Assembly: GCA_003558435.1 (NCBI GenBank)
Contig: PWLR01000011.1
Span: 1-36,710 of the forward strand
From: Nitriliruptoraceae bacterium
GTDB lineage: Bacteria; Actinomycetota; Nitriliruptoria; Nitriliruptorales; Nitriliruptoraceae
Direction of reading: 5' to 3'
Length of the DNA stretch: 36,710 nt
Shown here piece by piece: positions 24,482 through 32,882 of the stretch. The notes under the pieces were generated by a model that saw only the letters and a program-made list of their open reading frames with translations, had not been told where the DNA came from and ran no database searches. The position numbers and the translations under genes are program-made. Within the stretch, counting starts at the first letter, position 1. Every line of letters begins with the position of its first letter.

Positions 24482-25750
24482 TCAGTCCTCCTCGTTGGCG
24501 TCCGGCACCTCACCGAGTTCCCGGAACTCGTCCTCGAGCGGGGGGAACGGTTCGTACTCGATGAGGTCGGCGTCCTCCGGGTCCCACTCCGGCTCGAGGC
24601 GAACCGGTTGGACGGCGCTGGAGGGGAACCGCTCCAGCGGCCCCTTCGGCGCGGCGTCCCAGGTTCCGAGGGTGAGCGGCGTCTGGAGGTACAGCGCGAT
24701 CAGTTCGGCGGTCGCCGTGATCGATTCGATGTGGGTGCGTTCGTGCCCGTGGGTGGCGTCGACCCCGAACCCGATCAGGGCCGCACGCGTCTCCACGCCC
24801 GCTTCCAGCGCCGAGGCGACGTCGGAGCGGTAGTAACGGAAGATGTCGCGGTGGGACTCGATGCCGTGGGCCTCGGCCAGCTGGCACAGGCGACGCACGA
24901 GGTGGTAGTCGAACGGGCCGTGCATGTCCTGCATCGCGATGGTCACCCCCGTCTCGGTGGAGTGCTGGCCCGGGGCGACCACCGCGGCGTCGACCGAGAG
25001 CATCTCCGCGACGTCGTGGTACAGACCGCTCGACGCACCGTGCCCGACCTCCTCGGCGATCGTGACGAGCAGGTGCGCACCCACGGACAGCTCGCAACCG
25101 GCATCGATGACGGCCTTGAACGCCGCCAACGCCGCGGCCACGCCGGCCTTGTCATCGAGGTGGCGCGAGGTGACGAAGCCGCTACGGGTGATCACCGGGA
25201 ACGCCGACTGTGCGACGAAGTCCCCGACCTGGATGCCGAGATCGCGCAGATCCTGTGCGGTGTGCACCTTCTCGTCGACCCGGACCTCCACCTGGTCCCA
25301 GGCGTGCGGGTGGCTGTCGACCTCGTCGCCGTAGGCGTGGCCGGAGGCCTTGGTGGACAGGATCGTGCCACCGAAGGTGTTCTCCGCGTCGTCGGTGAAG
25401 ATCGTGACCCGGGTGCCCTCGGAGAACCGCGAGCTGTGGGTACCCACCGGCACGACCTCCAGTCGCCCGTTGTCCTTCAGCGAGCGGACCATGCAGCCGA
25501 TCGTGTCACTGTGCACGACCACGGCGCGATCGAGGGCCGAGTCGTCGCTGACGCCGCCGAGGGTCCCCACCATCACCCCACGGCGTGTGAGCTCGAACGG
25601 CAGCCCGATCTCCTCCAGGCGTTCACCGATGTGCTGCATGATCACGTCGGTGCGGCCGCTGGGACTCGGGATCCGCAGGAGCTCGAGGAGCACCTCCTGC
25701 ATCCATGCCTGATCGATGTCGAGTCGGGTCGCTCTGCTCACGTATCTCAT
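24482..25750 (-). CDS. M42 peptidase of the NAGGN osmoprotectant trio
   Basis: Product of 422 aa. Co-catalytic metal ligands of the M42 family are visible: His in VVVHSDTIG, Asp in SRHLDDKAG, Glu-Glu in TIAEEVGHG, and His in DATHGHERTH. Segments such as MVRSLKDNGRLEVVPVGTHS and DIFRYYRSDVASALEAG match the hydrolase that accompanies N-acetylglutaminylglutamine amide synthesis genes (TIGR03106 'trio' hydrolase). The C-terminal ~60 residues are an acidic extension (PEWDPEDADLIEYEPFPP). It may cleave NAGGN or a precursor; its exact role is not established. It lies 90 nt downstream of the MocR gene on the same strand, and 7.1 kb from the ngg/asnO pair. Confidence 0.85.
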   Translation of the reverse strand: MRYVSRATRLDIDQAWMQEVLLELLRIPSPSGRTDVIMQHIGERLEEIGLPFELTRRGVMVGTLGGVSDDSALDRAVVVHSDTIGCMVRSLKDNGRLEVVPVGTHSSRFSEGTRVTIFTDDAENTFGGTILSTKASGHAYGDEVDSHPHAWDQVEVRVDEKVHTAQDLRDLGIQVGDFVAQSAFPVITRSGFVTSRHLDDKAGVAAALAAFKAVIDAGCELSVGAHLLVTIAEEVGHGASSGLYHDVAEMLSVDAAVVAPGQHSTETGVTIAMQDMHGPFDYHLVRRLCQLAEAHGIESHRDIFRYYRSDVASALEAGVETRAALIGFGVDATHGHERTHIESITATAELIALYLQTPLTLGTWDAAPKGPLERFPSSAVQPVRLEPEWDPEDADLIEYEPFPPLEDEFRELGEVPDANEED

Positions 25751-25810
25751 GTCGCACGACGCTACCGCGTGCGCCCGACCTCCCGCACCCTCGACGCCGG
25801 TGTCCGGGCC

Positions 25811-25833
25811 CGGTGCCGGTGCCGGTGCCGGTG
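25811..25833. repeat. Hexanucleotide microsatellite CGGTGC
   Basis: Three full copies of CGGTGC plus CGGTG lie in the 90-bp gap between the MocR gene stop and the M42 peptidase start, ending 7 bp from the MocR stop. Copy number could vary by slippage and alter the spacing of the leader. Confidence 0.7.
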
Positions 25834-25840
25834 AGCAGGC

Positions 25841-27304
25841 TCAGACGATCGCGATCCGTCGTCCACGGTCCCGGGCGAGATGTTCGTCCCATGCCCTTGC
25901 CAGGCGTCGTACCGCTTCGCGGGTGGTCTCGACATCGTGGGTCAGGGTGAGGCGGACGTGACCGGTGTCCTGGCCGAGCGCGTGGTAGACCCGCGCCGGC
26001 GAGACCCAGACACCATGACGTTCGGCGGTCGCGGCGAACGCGTCGCCCGACACCCCGCCGAGGTCGACCCAGACGCTCATGCCTCCCGAGGGTTGCACGA
26101 ACCGCCACGTCGGCAGCAGCTCCGCCAGGTCGGACGTCAGTGCCGCCCGGCGTCGGACCAACTCGGCCCGGTGATCGACCACCAGATCATCGAGTCGTCG
26201 CATCACCGTCAGTGCCGCCAACTGTGAGGGGATCGCGCTGCCGAAGTCGACCACGGTCTTGATCTGCCCGAGCCGTTCGAGCAGCGGCCCTTCGGCGCGG
26301 AGCCATCCCACCCGCAGTCCGCCCCATGCGAGCTTCGAGAGCGAGCCGACCGTCACCACCTGATCGGCTGCCTCGGGGAACACCACGCCCAGCGGCGGCG
26401 GTGGTGGCTCGTCGAGCCACAGCTCCGACAGCGTCAGGTCGTCGATCAGGATGGTTCCGCCCTCACGTGCGGCCTCGACCACCAACCGACGCGCGGGCGC
26501 CGGCATGACCGCGCCGGTCGGGTTGTCGAAGGTGGGTACCAGGTAGGCGGCCGCCGATCGTCCTTCGCGCAGGTGGCGGAGCAACGCCAGCTGGTCGACG
26601 TGATGGCCGTCGACCAGCGGCACCGTGACGGGCCGCATGTTGCGGACCGAGAGCAGATCCTGGATCCCCGGCCAGGTGACCTCGGCGAGGATGACCGTGT
26701 CCTGCGGTCCGGCCACGGTGGTCAGCGCGATGTCGAGCGCCTGTTGCGCCCCGTTGGTGACGATGATCTGTTCCGGGCGGCTGGGCAGGCCCGTCGCGGT
26801 CATCCGTTCCGCGATGGCCCGGCGCAGGGCCGGCAGGCCGAGCGGCCAGTAGCCGTTGTCACTGTCGCCCACGTCGGGCAGGTCGGTGGGCTCCCAGTTG
26901 CTCATCGCACGCAGCAACCCACGGTTGCCCAACCATGCGGCCGCCCGGAGATCGATGGTGTCGGCCTTCCGCTCCCGGAGGAACGCGAGGCTGCCTTCGG
27001 AGGACAGCGCCCCCGCCAGCTGCGATGCCCGGTCCGGGCGGCGCTGCTCGGCCCCGACCACGGTCCCGCTGCCGCGACGGGTGTGTACGGCGCCGAGGTC
27101 CCGGAGCCGGGCATAGGTGCGGACCACCGTTCCGCGGCTGACCCCGAGGACCTCCGCCAGCGCCCGCTCGGACGGCAGACGCACCCCGACCGGCACCCGA
27201 CCATCCGCGATGGCGGCTTCGAGCGCGACCGACAACCGCGTCGAGGGGTGCCCCGACCCATGGTCCCAATCGGCTACGCGCCCGAGCAGTTCCTCGGCCT
27301 CCAT
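25841..27304 (-). CDS. MocR-type regulator (GntR HTH fused to PLP aminotransferase fold)
   Basis: Product of 487 aa. N-terminal GntR winged helix (about 20-90: LPSERALAEVLGVSRGTVVR), linker, then a class I aminotransferase domain with TNGAQQALDIAL, PTFDNPTGAVMP and the PLP lysine in GSLSKLAWGGLRVGW (about residue 323). MocR proteins sense PLP with or without an amino compound and control vitamin B6 or amino-acid-related genes, usually including a divergent neighbour. ATG 27304 is preferred over GTG 27307 because AGAGG then has a 5-nt spacer. Likely targets are itself, the divergent 27623 gene and perhaps the M42 gene behind it; the upstream gap has repeated boxes. Confidence 0.9.
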   Translation of the reverse strand: MEAEELLGRVADWDHGSGHPSTRLSVALEAAIADGRVPVGVRLPSERALAEVLGVSRGTVVRTYARLRDLGAVHTRRGSGTVVGAEQRRPDRASQLAGALSSEGSLAFLRERKADTIDLRAAAWLGNRGLLRAMSNWEPTDLPDVGDSDNGYWPLGLPALRRAIAERMTATGLPSRPEQIIVTNGAQQALDIALTTVAGPQDTVILAEVTWPGIQDLLSVRNMRPVTVPLVDGHHVDQLALLRHLREGRSAAAYLVPTFDNPTGAVMPAPARRLVVEAAREGGTILIDDLTLSELWLDEPPPPPLGVVFPEAADQVVTVGSLSKLAWGGLRVGWLRAEGPLLERLGQIKTVVDFGSAIPSQLAALTVMRRLDDLVVDHRAELVRRRAALTSDLAELLPTWRFVQPSGGMSVWVDLGGVSGDAFAATAERHGVWVSPARVYHALGQDTGHVRLTLTHDVETTREAVRRLARAWDEHLARDRGRRIAIV

Positions 27305-27392
27305 CACTGCCTCTCACGTGGTTGACGCACCCGTCGACGCACATCCCGGGTGCGGTCGATACGCCTCGGGTCGGTGGGCCCACCCGGGCAGG

Positions 27393-27577
27393 CTGGATCC
27401 GTGGCGACGACCATCTGGACCCACTCTAGCGGGTCGATGAGCCCTGAACGGTCCAATCTTCGCCTCCGGACTGGCGCTAGTCAGTCCAATCTGGCGATTC
27501 ATCCGGGTCCAGCCAACCGAACTGGACCCGTTCAGTCAGGGATGGATCCACTTGACTTGCAGTGGACCCGTGGATCC
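27393..27577. promoter_or_regulatory. Cluster of TGGACC/TGGATCC boxes between mocR-like and 27623 genes
   Basis: TGGACC occurs at 27416 and 27523 and 27563, and on the other strand at 27450-27455 and 27506-27511. TGGATCC occurs at 27394, 27543 and 27571. Two sites form a 9-bp perfect inverted repeat, CGGGTCCAG (27504-27512) and CTGGACCCG (27522-27530). GGATCCAC (27544-27551) pairs with GTGGATCC (27570-27577). Also TCCAATCT is repeated at 27452 and 27485. The 318-bp gap has no other gene. It is probably the operator region of the MocR-type protein, whose family binds repeated sites upstream of its own gene. Confidence 0.6.
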
Positions 27578-27622
27578 CGGTTGCGGAGGCCGAAGCTCCT
27601 CACAGACACCGAGGAGTAACTC

Positions 27623-27883
27623 ATGACGCATCGCACCTACACCACCACGCTCCCCCAGACCTGGACCGACCTGGTCGACGTCGTCGTGCAACTCGTGGAC
27701 GCCGACGACCCGCGGCTGCAACCGTTGGTGCTCGATCTGGAGCGTGCCGCGAACTGTTCGCTCGGCACCGCCGACCGCTCCGCGCCCATGATGGAGCGCC
27801 GCTTCGCTCGCGCACATCGGCACGCCGCCAGCGACCGGCTGCCCCCGGGCCTCGGCTCCGACCTGGCGCTCAGCGACCGCTGA
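27623..27883 (+). CDS. Small hypothetical protein divergent from the MocR gene
   Basis: Product of 86 aa, unrecognised. GAGGAG ends 6 nt before ATG 27623, a strong ribosome site. The first half is acidic and probably helical (TWTDLVDVVVQLVDADDPRL), the second is Arg/His-rich. It has one Cys and no signal or membrane segment. The position opposite a MocR-type regulator across a box-rich gap suggests it is regulated by it. Confidence 0.65.
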   Translation: MTHRTYTTTLPQTWTDLVDVVVQLVDADDPRLQPLVLDLERAANCSLGTADRSAPMMERRFARAHRHAASDRLPPGLGSDLALSDR

Positions 27884-27910
27884 GCCGGTAGAGCACCGGT
27901 GCGGATGAGC

Positions 27911-28213
27911 TCAGAAGCCCCGGTGGGGCTCGACCGACAGGATCGCCTGACGGTCGACCGGCCCGTGGATGTGGGGGAAGAGTTCGCCGTCGGCGTGGCT
28001 GTCCTCCCACCGCAACTCGGCGGTCAGCCGCGAGGGATCGATCCGCAGCACGAGCAGGTCGTCGTCGCCCGCGAACCGTTCGATCGCGACCCGCTCGAGC
28101 TGTTGCTGCGTCGAGCAGTGCACGAACCCTTCGGTCTCCAGGCTCCGGGGCGCGTAGTCGCCGGGCACCTGGTCCCACGCCTCGCGCGCGACCAGGTGGA
28201 AGATATCGCTCAC
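27911..28213 (-). CDS. DUF952 protein
   Basis: Product of 100 aa. Family features: IFHLVAREAWDQ at the N-terminus, ETEGFVHCSTQQQLERVA in the middle and ELFPHIHGPVDRQAIL near the end. DUF952 proteins have an ADP-ribosyltransferase-like small fold; the role is unknown. GTG 28213 overlaps the stop of the VWA gene (GTGA), so it is the last gene of the MoxR-VWA-DUF952 unit. Confidence 0.88.
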   Translation of the reverse strand: MSDIFHLVAREAWDQVPGDYAPRSLETEGFVHCSTQQQLERVAIERFAGDDDLLVLRIDPSRLTAELRWEDSHADGELFPHIHGPVDRQAILSVEPHRGF

Positions 28214-30291
28214 CAGCGGCCGCCCGTCCAGTCGTCGTAGCCGCCGACCACCGTGCGGCCCACCTCCTCGGCGGACATCTGGGTCACACTGCCGCCGGTC
28301 ATCCTGGCCAGGCGTTCGGCGAACGCGACCAGCCCCGGCGCGTCCTCGAGCAGGAAGATGTCGAGTTCGATCCCCGAGCGCGACAGCCGCATCCCCTCGC
28401 GCAGGGTGGCTTCCAGGGTCTCGGGGACCGGCGGCCAGTTGAACACGCTCCGGCCGTCGACGAGGTGGGCCGTCGGCTCGCCGTCGGTGACCATGATGAC
28501 CCGCTTCACCGGTCGCGGATCGTCGGCCAGCACCCGGCGCGCGAGCAGGAAGGCATGGTGCATGTTGGTGCCGTAGACGCGTTCGAACCCGGCCGCGGCG
28601 AGATCGGCCGGTTGCATCCGCCGCGCGTAGTCACTGAAGCCGATCAGGTGCAGCGAATCCTGGCGGTGCTTGCCGTCGATCAACGCGTGCAGCGCGAGCG
28701 CCATGCGCTTGGCCGGGACGAAATGACCCTGCAGGGGCATGGAGAACGACAGGTCGAGCAGCAGCGCGGTGGCGGTGCGCGGCCGGACCTCCTGTTCGAC
28801 CACCTCGAGGTCGTCGGGGTGGAGTCGCACCCGGCCCTGTGTGGCCGGCCCCGGGCGGACACCCTCGGCGGCTCGGCGCATCACGGCGTTGCGCACGGTG
28901 GCATTGGTCGCGATCGGCTCCCGGTCGCCGAAGGCCCACGGTCGCGTCTGCCCCGAGGGCTCCGGATCGGCTCCGACCTGGCGGGTGGCGGGCTCGCGCC
29001 GCACGCGGGCGATGAGTTTCGCGAGCGCCTTCTCGCCGAGCAGGCGCGCCCCCCGTGGGGTCAGCTCGAGTTCGCCGTCCTTGACGCGCATCGCACCCGA
29101 GCGCTCCAGCTCGCGTTCGATGGCCTTGAGGTCGGCGAGATCGGTCACCGCGTCGTCGCCGAGCGCGCGACGCAGCGCCTCCTCGTCGATGTCCTCGAGC
29201 GTGGCGCCCTCGTAGCCGCCGGCGAGCTGCTCCTCGAGGTCCTCGAGTTCGGCGACACGTTCCCAGGCGTCGACGATACGACTGATGGGGCCACCGGCAC
29301 CTCCCTGCTGGGGCAGGTCAGGTTCGCCGTCGCCGTCACCCTCGCCTTCTCCCTCGCCGTCTCCCTGGCCGTCTCCCCGGCCTTCGCCTCGACCGCGTCC
29401 GGGTGCGCCGGGGATGCCACCCGGGTAGGCGGCGGGCAGGTTGCGCCCGAGTTGGTCGAGCTGGAACTCGAGGTCGAGATCGTCGAACACCTGGCGGGCC
29501 AGATCCTGCAGCTGGGCCCGCTGATCGGGAGGCAGGGAGGCCAGGAAGCGTTGCGCGGCCTCGGCGCGGCGTGCCATCTCCGCGAGCAGTTCGTCGAGGT
29601 CGGCGGGCGGGCGCGGCATACCGTCCGCACCGGTCACCTGCGGCACCAGCTCCTCGTGGGCGGCGAGGAACTCCGCGAACCGTTCGGGTTCGTCGGCCGG
29701 AGGTGCGCCGCCGTTGTCCGCCCGCGCCTCCAACAGCTCGTTGAGCCCGGCCAGCATCGCCGCGATCCGGGCGATGTCCTCCTGGGTCACCGCTTCGAGC
29801 GAACCCGTCAGGGATTTCAGATGGGCGTCCAACAGGTCCTTGCGCAGCGCGTCCGCCAGGTCGGCGAACGCCTGTCCGGCATCGGGCGAGCTGAACTCGT
29901 AGTTCGACAGTTCCCGGAACCGGCCCGCCGGGTCCGGGGGCAGCGCGTCGAGTCGCAGCTCGTCGAACCTGGCGTCGTCGTCGTCACGCTCGGCGAGTGC
30001 CTCGCGTTCCATCTCCAGGATCCCGGCCAGGCCCTCGGCGAGCTGTCCGAGCGGGCCATCGGCGTCGAGCTCCTCGCTGAGGGCCCGCCGTTCCGCGGCC
30101 AGCGCGCGTCGCAGATCGTCGAGTCCGCGCCGCCCCGGCATCCCGCGTCGCCGCAGGTCCTGCAGGGCCCCACGTCCGCCCGACCCCATCAGCAGGTCGT
30201 CGCCGAGCCGGTCGAGCAGTTCGCTGACGTCCGGACGTTCGCCCAGGGGATCCTGGGATCCGTCCCAGGCGCCGTAGCGGGACCGGGCCAT
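28210..30291 (-). CDS. VWA-domain protein of a MoxR/ChlD-type pair
   Basis: Product of 693 aa. The N-terminal ~290 residues are helical and charged. A Gly/acidic low-complexity linker follows (about 297-324, GEGEGEGDGDGE), as in ChlD proteins. A VWA domain occupies about 500-680 with a complete MIDAS: LLLDLSFSMP (DxSxS), YGTNMHH (Thr) and MVTDGEPT (Asp). It should bind a divalent metal and a protein partner, and act with the AAA+ protein encoded just upstream as a metal-insertion or remodelling chaperone. ATG 30291 is 1 nt from the AAA+ stop (TGAGATG). Confidence 0.88.
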   Translation of the reverse strand: MARSRYGAWDGSQDPLGERPDVSELLDRLGDDLLMGSGGRGALQDLRRRGMPGRRGLDDLRRALAAERRALSEELDADGPLGQLAEGLAGILEMEREALAERDDDDARFDELRLDALPPDPAGRFRELSNYEFSSPDAGQAFADLADALRKDLLDAHLKSLTGSLEAVTQEDIARIAAMLAGLNELLEARADNGGAPPADEPERFAEFLAAHEELVPQVTGADGMPRPPADLDELLAEMARRAEAAQRFLASLPPDQRAQLQDLARQVFDDLDLEFQLDQLGRNLPAAYPGGIPGAPGRGRGEGRGDGQGDGEGEGEGDGDGEPDLPQQGGAGGPISRIVDAWERVAELEDLEEQLAGGYEGATLEDIDEEALRRALGDDAVTDLADLKAIERELERSGAMRVKDGELELTPRGARLLGEKALAKLIARVRREPATRQVGADPEPSGQTRPWAFGDREPIATNATVRNAVMRRAAEGVRPGPATQGRVRLHPDDLEVVEQEVRPRTATALLLDLSFSMPLQGHFVPAKRMALALHALIDGKHRQDSLHLIGFSDYARRMQPADLAAAGFERVYGTNMHHAFLLARRVLADDPRPVKRVIMVTDGEPTAHLVDGRSVFNWPPVPETLEATLREGMRLSRSGIELDIFLLEDAPGLVAFAERLARMTGGSVTQMSAEEVGRTVVGGYDDWTGGRW

Positions 30292-30292
30292 C

Positions 30293-31702
30293 TCAGCCGC
30301 CGTAGCGGACGGAGGCGCCGTCCAGGTCGTCACGGTTGAGCCGACGACCGAGGTGCAGCCCTTCGAGCACGAACTCCACGACGGAGGCCGCCACCTCGGG
30401 GTCCTCGGAGCGGTCCCCTTCGCCCATCCGCTGCAACCAGCCGGCCAGACCTCCGATCCGGTCGCCGAACGCCGCCAACACCTCGGCCCCCGGCATCAGG
30501 TCGCCCGTGGTGACGGTCAGACCCTCCGCGTCGAAGCGGTGGACCAACTCGTCGATCGGTTCGCCGGCCATGCGGTTGCGCCAGACCGCGAGCAGCGCGC
30601 GCCCGAGCGCGTGTTCGACCACTTCCAGCTCCCGGCCCTCCTCCAACAGATCGAACTCGATGCGCCCGAGCGAGGCCGGGATGACCGCGCGCAGGTCGAC
30701 GATGCGCGGCACCGCCGAGGATGCCCCGGTCCGCGCCGCCCGGCGGACGGCACTGGCGACCAGCGTCTCGTGGGCACCGATGGCGAAGCGGACCGAGACC
30801 CCCGATCGCTGGTTGATCTCCGGGCTGACGCGCAGGCCGTGGACGAGTTCGGCCAGCACCTCGTCGAGGAACCGGGGGACGTGCACCGGGACGTCGGTGG
30901 GCGGCGGGGCCGCTTCCGCGCGCAGGATCTCGACCTCGTGGTCGATGGTGCGCGGGTAGTGGGTGCGGACCTGAGCGCCGAACCGGTCCTTCAGCGGCGA
31001 GATGATCCGACCGCGGTTGGTGTAGTCGTCCGGGTTGGCGGTCGCGACCAGCAGCACATCGAGCGGCAGGCGGATCGAGTAGCCGCGGATCTGCACGTCA
31101 CGTTCCTCGAGCACGTTGAGCAGGGCCACCTGGATGCGCTCGGGCAGGTCGGGCAGTTCGTTGATGGCCACGATCCCGCGGTTGTGGCGCGGCACCAATC
31201 CCCAGTGGATGGTCTCCTCGTCGCCGAGCGTGCGTCCCTCGGCGACCTTGATCGGGTCGACGTCCCCGATGAGGTCGGCGACCGCGGTGTCCGGGGTGGC
31301 GAGCTTCTCGGCGAACCGGCGCTCACGATCGACCCACACCACGGGGAGCTGATCGCCGGTCTCGATCGCCAGACGACGGCAGGGGGCGCAGGTGGGCTGC
31401 ATCGGCGAACAGTTGATCTCGCAGCCGGCGATGACCGGCGCGGTCTCGTCGAGCAGGTCCATCAAACGACGCACGAGCCGGGTCTTGGCCTGGCCGCGCT
31501 CCCCCAGCAGGATCAGATCCTGGCCCGCGAGCAGCGCCCGCTCGAGCTCCGGTAGCACCGTGTCGTCGTACCCGACGATCCCGGTCGCGAGCGGGTCACC
31601 CGATCTCAGCCGAGCCACCAGGTTCGCCCGCAGCTCCTCCTTGACGGTCCGGTCCTCGTAGCCGGAGTCGCGGAGTTCCGCGAGCGTGGACGGTGCGACC
31701 AT
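30293..31702 (-). CDS. MoxR/ChlI-type AAA+ ATPase
   Basis: Product of 469 aa. Walker A GERGQAKT (67-74), Walker B-like GIVAINEL (176-183, with Asn-Glu instead of Asp-Glu), sensor 1 VATANPDDYTN (about 219-229). Residues 94-108 hold four Cys (GCEINCSPMQPTCAPC), a probable metal-binding loop between Walker A and B. The C-terminal third is helical. Partner of the VWA protein: the ATPase ring would drive changes in a client bound through the MIDAS. No chlorophyll or cobalamin genes are nearby, so metal chelatase activity should not be assumed. ATG 31702 has AGGAG 5 nt upstream. Confidence 0.9.
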   Translation of the reverse strand: MVAPSTLAELRDSGYEDRTVKEELRANLVARLRSGDPLATGIVGYDDTVLPELERALLAGQDLILLGERGQAKTRLVRRLMDLLDETAPVIAGCEINCSPMQPTCAPCRRLAIETGDQLPVVWVDRERRFAEKLATPDTAVADLIGDVDPIKVAEGRTLGDEETIHWGLVPRHNRGIVAINELPDLPERIQVALLNVLEERDVQIRGYSIRLPLDVLLVATANPDDYTNRGRIISPLKDRFGAQVRTHYPRTIDHEVEILRAEAAPPPTDVPVHVPRFLDEVLAELVHGLRVSPEINQRSGVSVRFAIGAHETLVASAVRRAARTGASSAVPRIVDLRAVIPASLGRIEFDLLEEGRELEVVEHALGRALLAVWRNRMAGEPIDELVHRFDAEGLTVTTGDLMPGAEVLAAFGDRIGGLAGWLQRMGEGDRSEDPEVAASVVEFVLEGLHLGRRLNRDDLDGASVRYGG

Positions 31703-31884
31703 GACGTCTCCTGGGAGCGGGCGGTCGTGACGGGGTCGGTGGCCGGCCGCGGGCCGAACCGTCGGCTCGAAGGTACGGCGCAGAGCCCACCTCGGCGAGA
31801 GCGGTTCGGCCAGGCAGCTGAGCGACCTCGCCGACCGGCCCTCACACGCGCTGGTTCGGGGCCACGACCGGTACCGTCCTGACC

Positions 31885-32835
31885 GTGAGCGACCATGACG
31901 TCCCGACCGAGACCGATACGCCGGCGTGCTACCTGCACCCGAAGCGTGAAGCGCTGCTGCGTTGTTCCCGGTGCGAACGCCCGATCTGTGGCGACGACGC
32001 CATCGAAGCCCCCGTCGGTTACCAGTGTCCGAGGTGCGCCGAGGGCGGTGCGCCCGTGCGCCGGCTGGTCGACGTCGCCAACGCGGCGCCGCTCACGCGT
32101 GGGCTCGTCTACACGATCGCGGGTCTGTTCGTGCTCACCAACCTGGTGCCGGAGATCACCGCCATGTTCGGTCTGCGCCCGATCCTGCTGGCACCCGGCG
32201 GCCCCGAGGTGCTGTCGGCTGCCCCGTGGTACAGCCCGAGCACCCTGGCGCTGCTGATCGGCGAACCGTGGCTGCTGATCACCAGTGGCTTCCTGCACGC
32301 CAACCTGATGCACGTGGGCTTCAACGGGCTGTTGCTGTGGCAGCTGGGCCACATGTTGGAACCCACCCTGGGCCGATCGCGGTTCGCCTCGCTGTACCTC
32401 GCGGGCCTCGCAGGCGGGGGCCTCGGGGTGACCCTGATCGCCTGGGTGACCACCCTGGCCGGGGCCGGCGACCTGGCGTTCGTGCAGCAGGTGCTCGGCG
32501 GTAACCCGTTCCAGGCCACCATCGGGGCCTCGGGCGCGGTCTTCGGGTTGATGGGCGCCGCGATGGTCAACCTGCGTGCCCGCGGGATCAACCCCTGGAA
32601 GACCAGCATCGGCACGCTGGTGCTGCTCAACCTGGTGATCACCTTCGTGGTCCCGCAGATCTCCGTCGGCGGTCACCTCGGGGGCCTGTTGGCCGGTGCG
32701 CTGGCCGGCAAGCTGCTGACGGTCGGCCGCGAACAGGCCAAGGCGGCCGCCGCGCGCGTCACGGCGATCGCCATCGCGATGCTGGTGCTGGCCGTCGGGC
32801 TCGCCAGCGCCACCCTCGGCATCCTCACCGGCTGA
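31885..32835 (+). CDS. Rhomboid-family intramembrane serine protease with N-terminal B-box zinc finger
   Basis: Product of 316 aa. Residues 15-51 have CysX2His...CysX2Cys...Cys...CysX2Cys, a B-box-like zinc finger on the cytoplasmic side. Six or seven hydrophobic helices follow. HANLMHVGFN lies in the second helix, catalytic Ser216 is in TIGASGAVFGLMG and His264 is in SVGGHLGGLLAG, so the dyad is intact. It cleaves membrane proteins within or near the bilayer; substrates are unknown. GTG 31885 lies in GACCGTGAGC with a poor ribosome site. It is divergent from the MoxR gene. Confidence 0.92.
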   Translation: MSDHDVPTETDTPACYLHPKREALLRCSRCERPICGDDAIEAPVGYQCPRCAEGGAPVRRLVDVANAAPLTRGLVYTIAGLFVLTNLVPEITAMFGLRPILLAPGGPEVLSAAPWYSPSTLALLIGEPWLLITSGFLHANLMHVGFNGLLLWQLGHMLEPTLGRSRFASLYLAGLAGGGLGVTLIAWVTTLAGAGDLAFVQQVLGGNPFQATIGASGAVFGLMGAAMVNLRARGINPWKTSIGTLVLLNLVITFVVPQISVGGHLGGLLAGALAGKLLTVGREQAKAAAARVTAIAIAMLVLAVGLASATLGILTG

Positions 32836-32850
32836 GGGGTCCATGACCCC
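32836..32850. terminator. Hairpin between convergent rhomboid and ngg genes
   Basis: GGGGTC (32836-32841), CAT loop, GACCCC (32845-32850) starts right after the rhomboid TGA. ngg ends 33 bp further on the other strand. The stem is short and lacks a T-run, so it is at most a weak or factor-assisted bidirectional terminator. Confidence 0.35.
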
Positions 32851-32882
32851 CCACCCCGGTCCGGGTCGTCAGCGACCGCCGG

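Noticed and set aside
22931..25834. Very long open frame (967 codons) on the + strand
   Set aside because: It is antisense to rmuC and the M42 peptidase gene, which have family motifs and ribosome sites. Long antisense frames are expected at this GC content.
27552..27580. TTGACT as a -35 promoter element for the 27623 gene
   Set aside because: No -10-like sequence at 16-19 bp spacing; CCCGGT lies there. It may just be part of the box cluster.
28465..30339. 624-codon open frame on the + strand
   Set aside because: Antisense to the VWA gene, no ribosome site, no domain; a codon-bias shadow.
28210..31702. Magnesium chelatase ChlD/ChlI genes
   Set aside because: Domain order fits, but no ChlH, porphyrin or cobalamin genes are nearby, so a general MoxR/VWA pair is the safer call.
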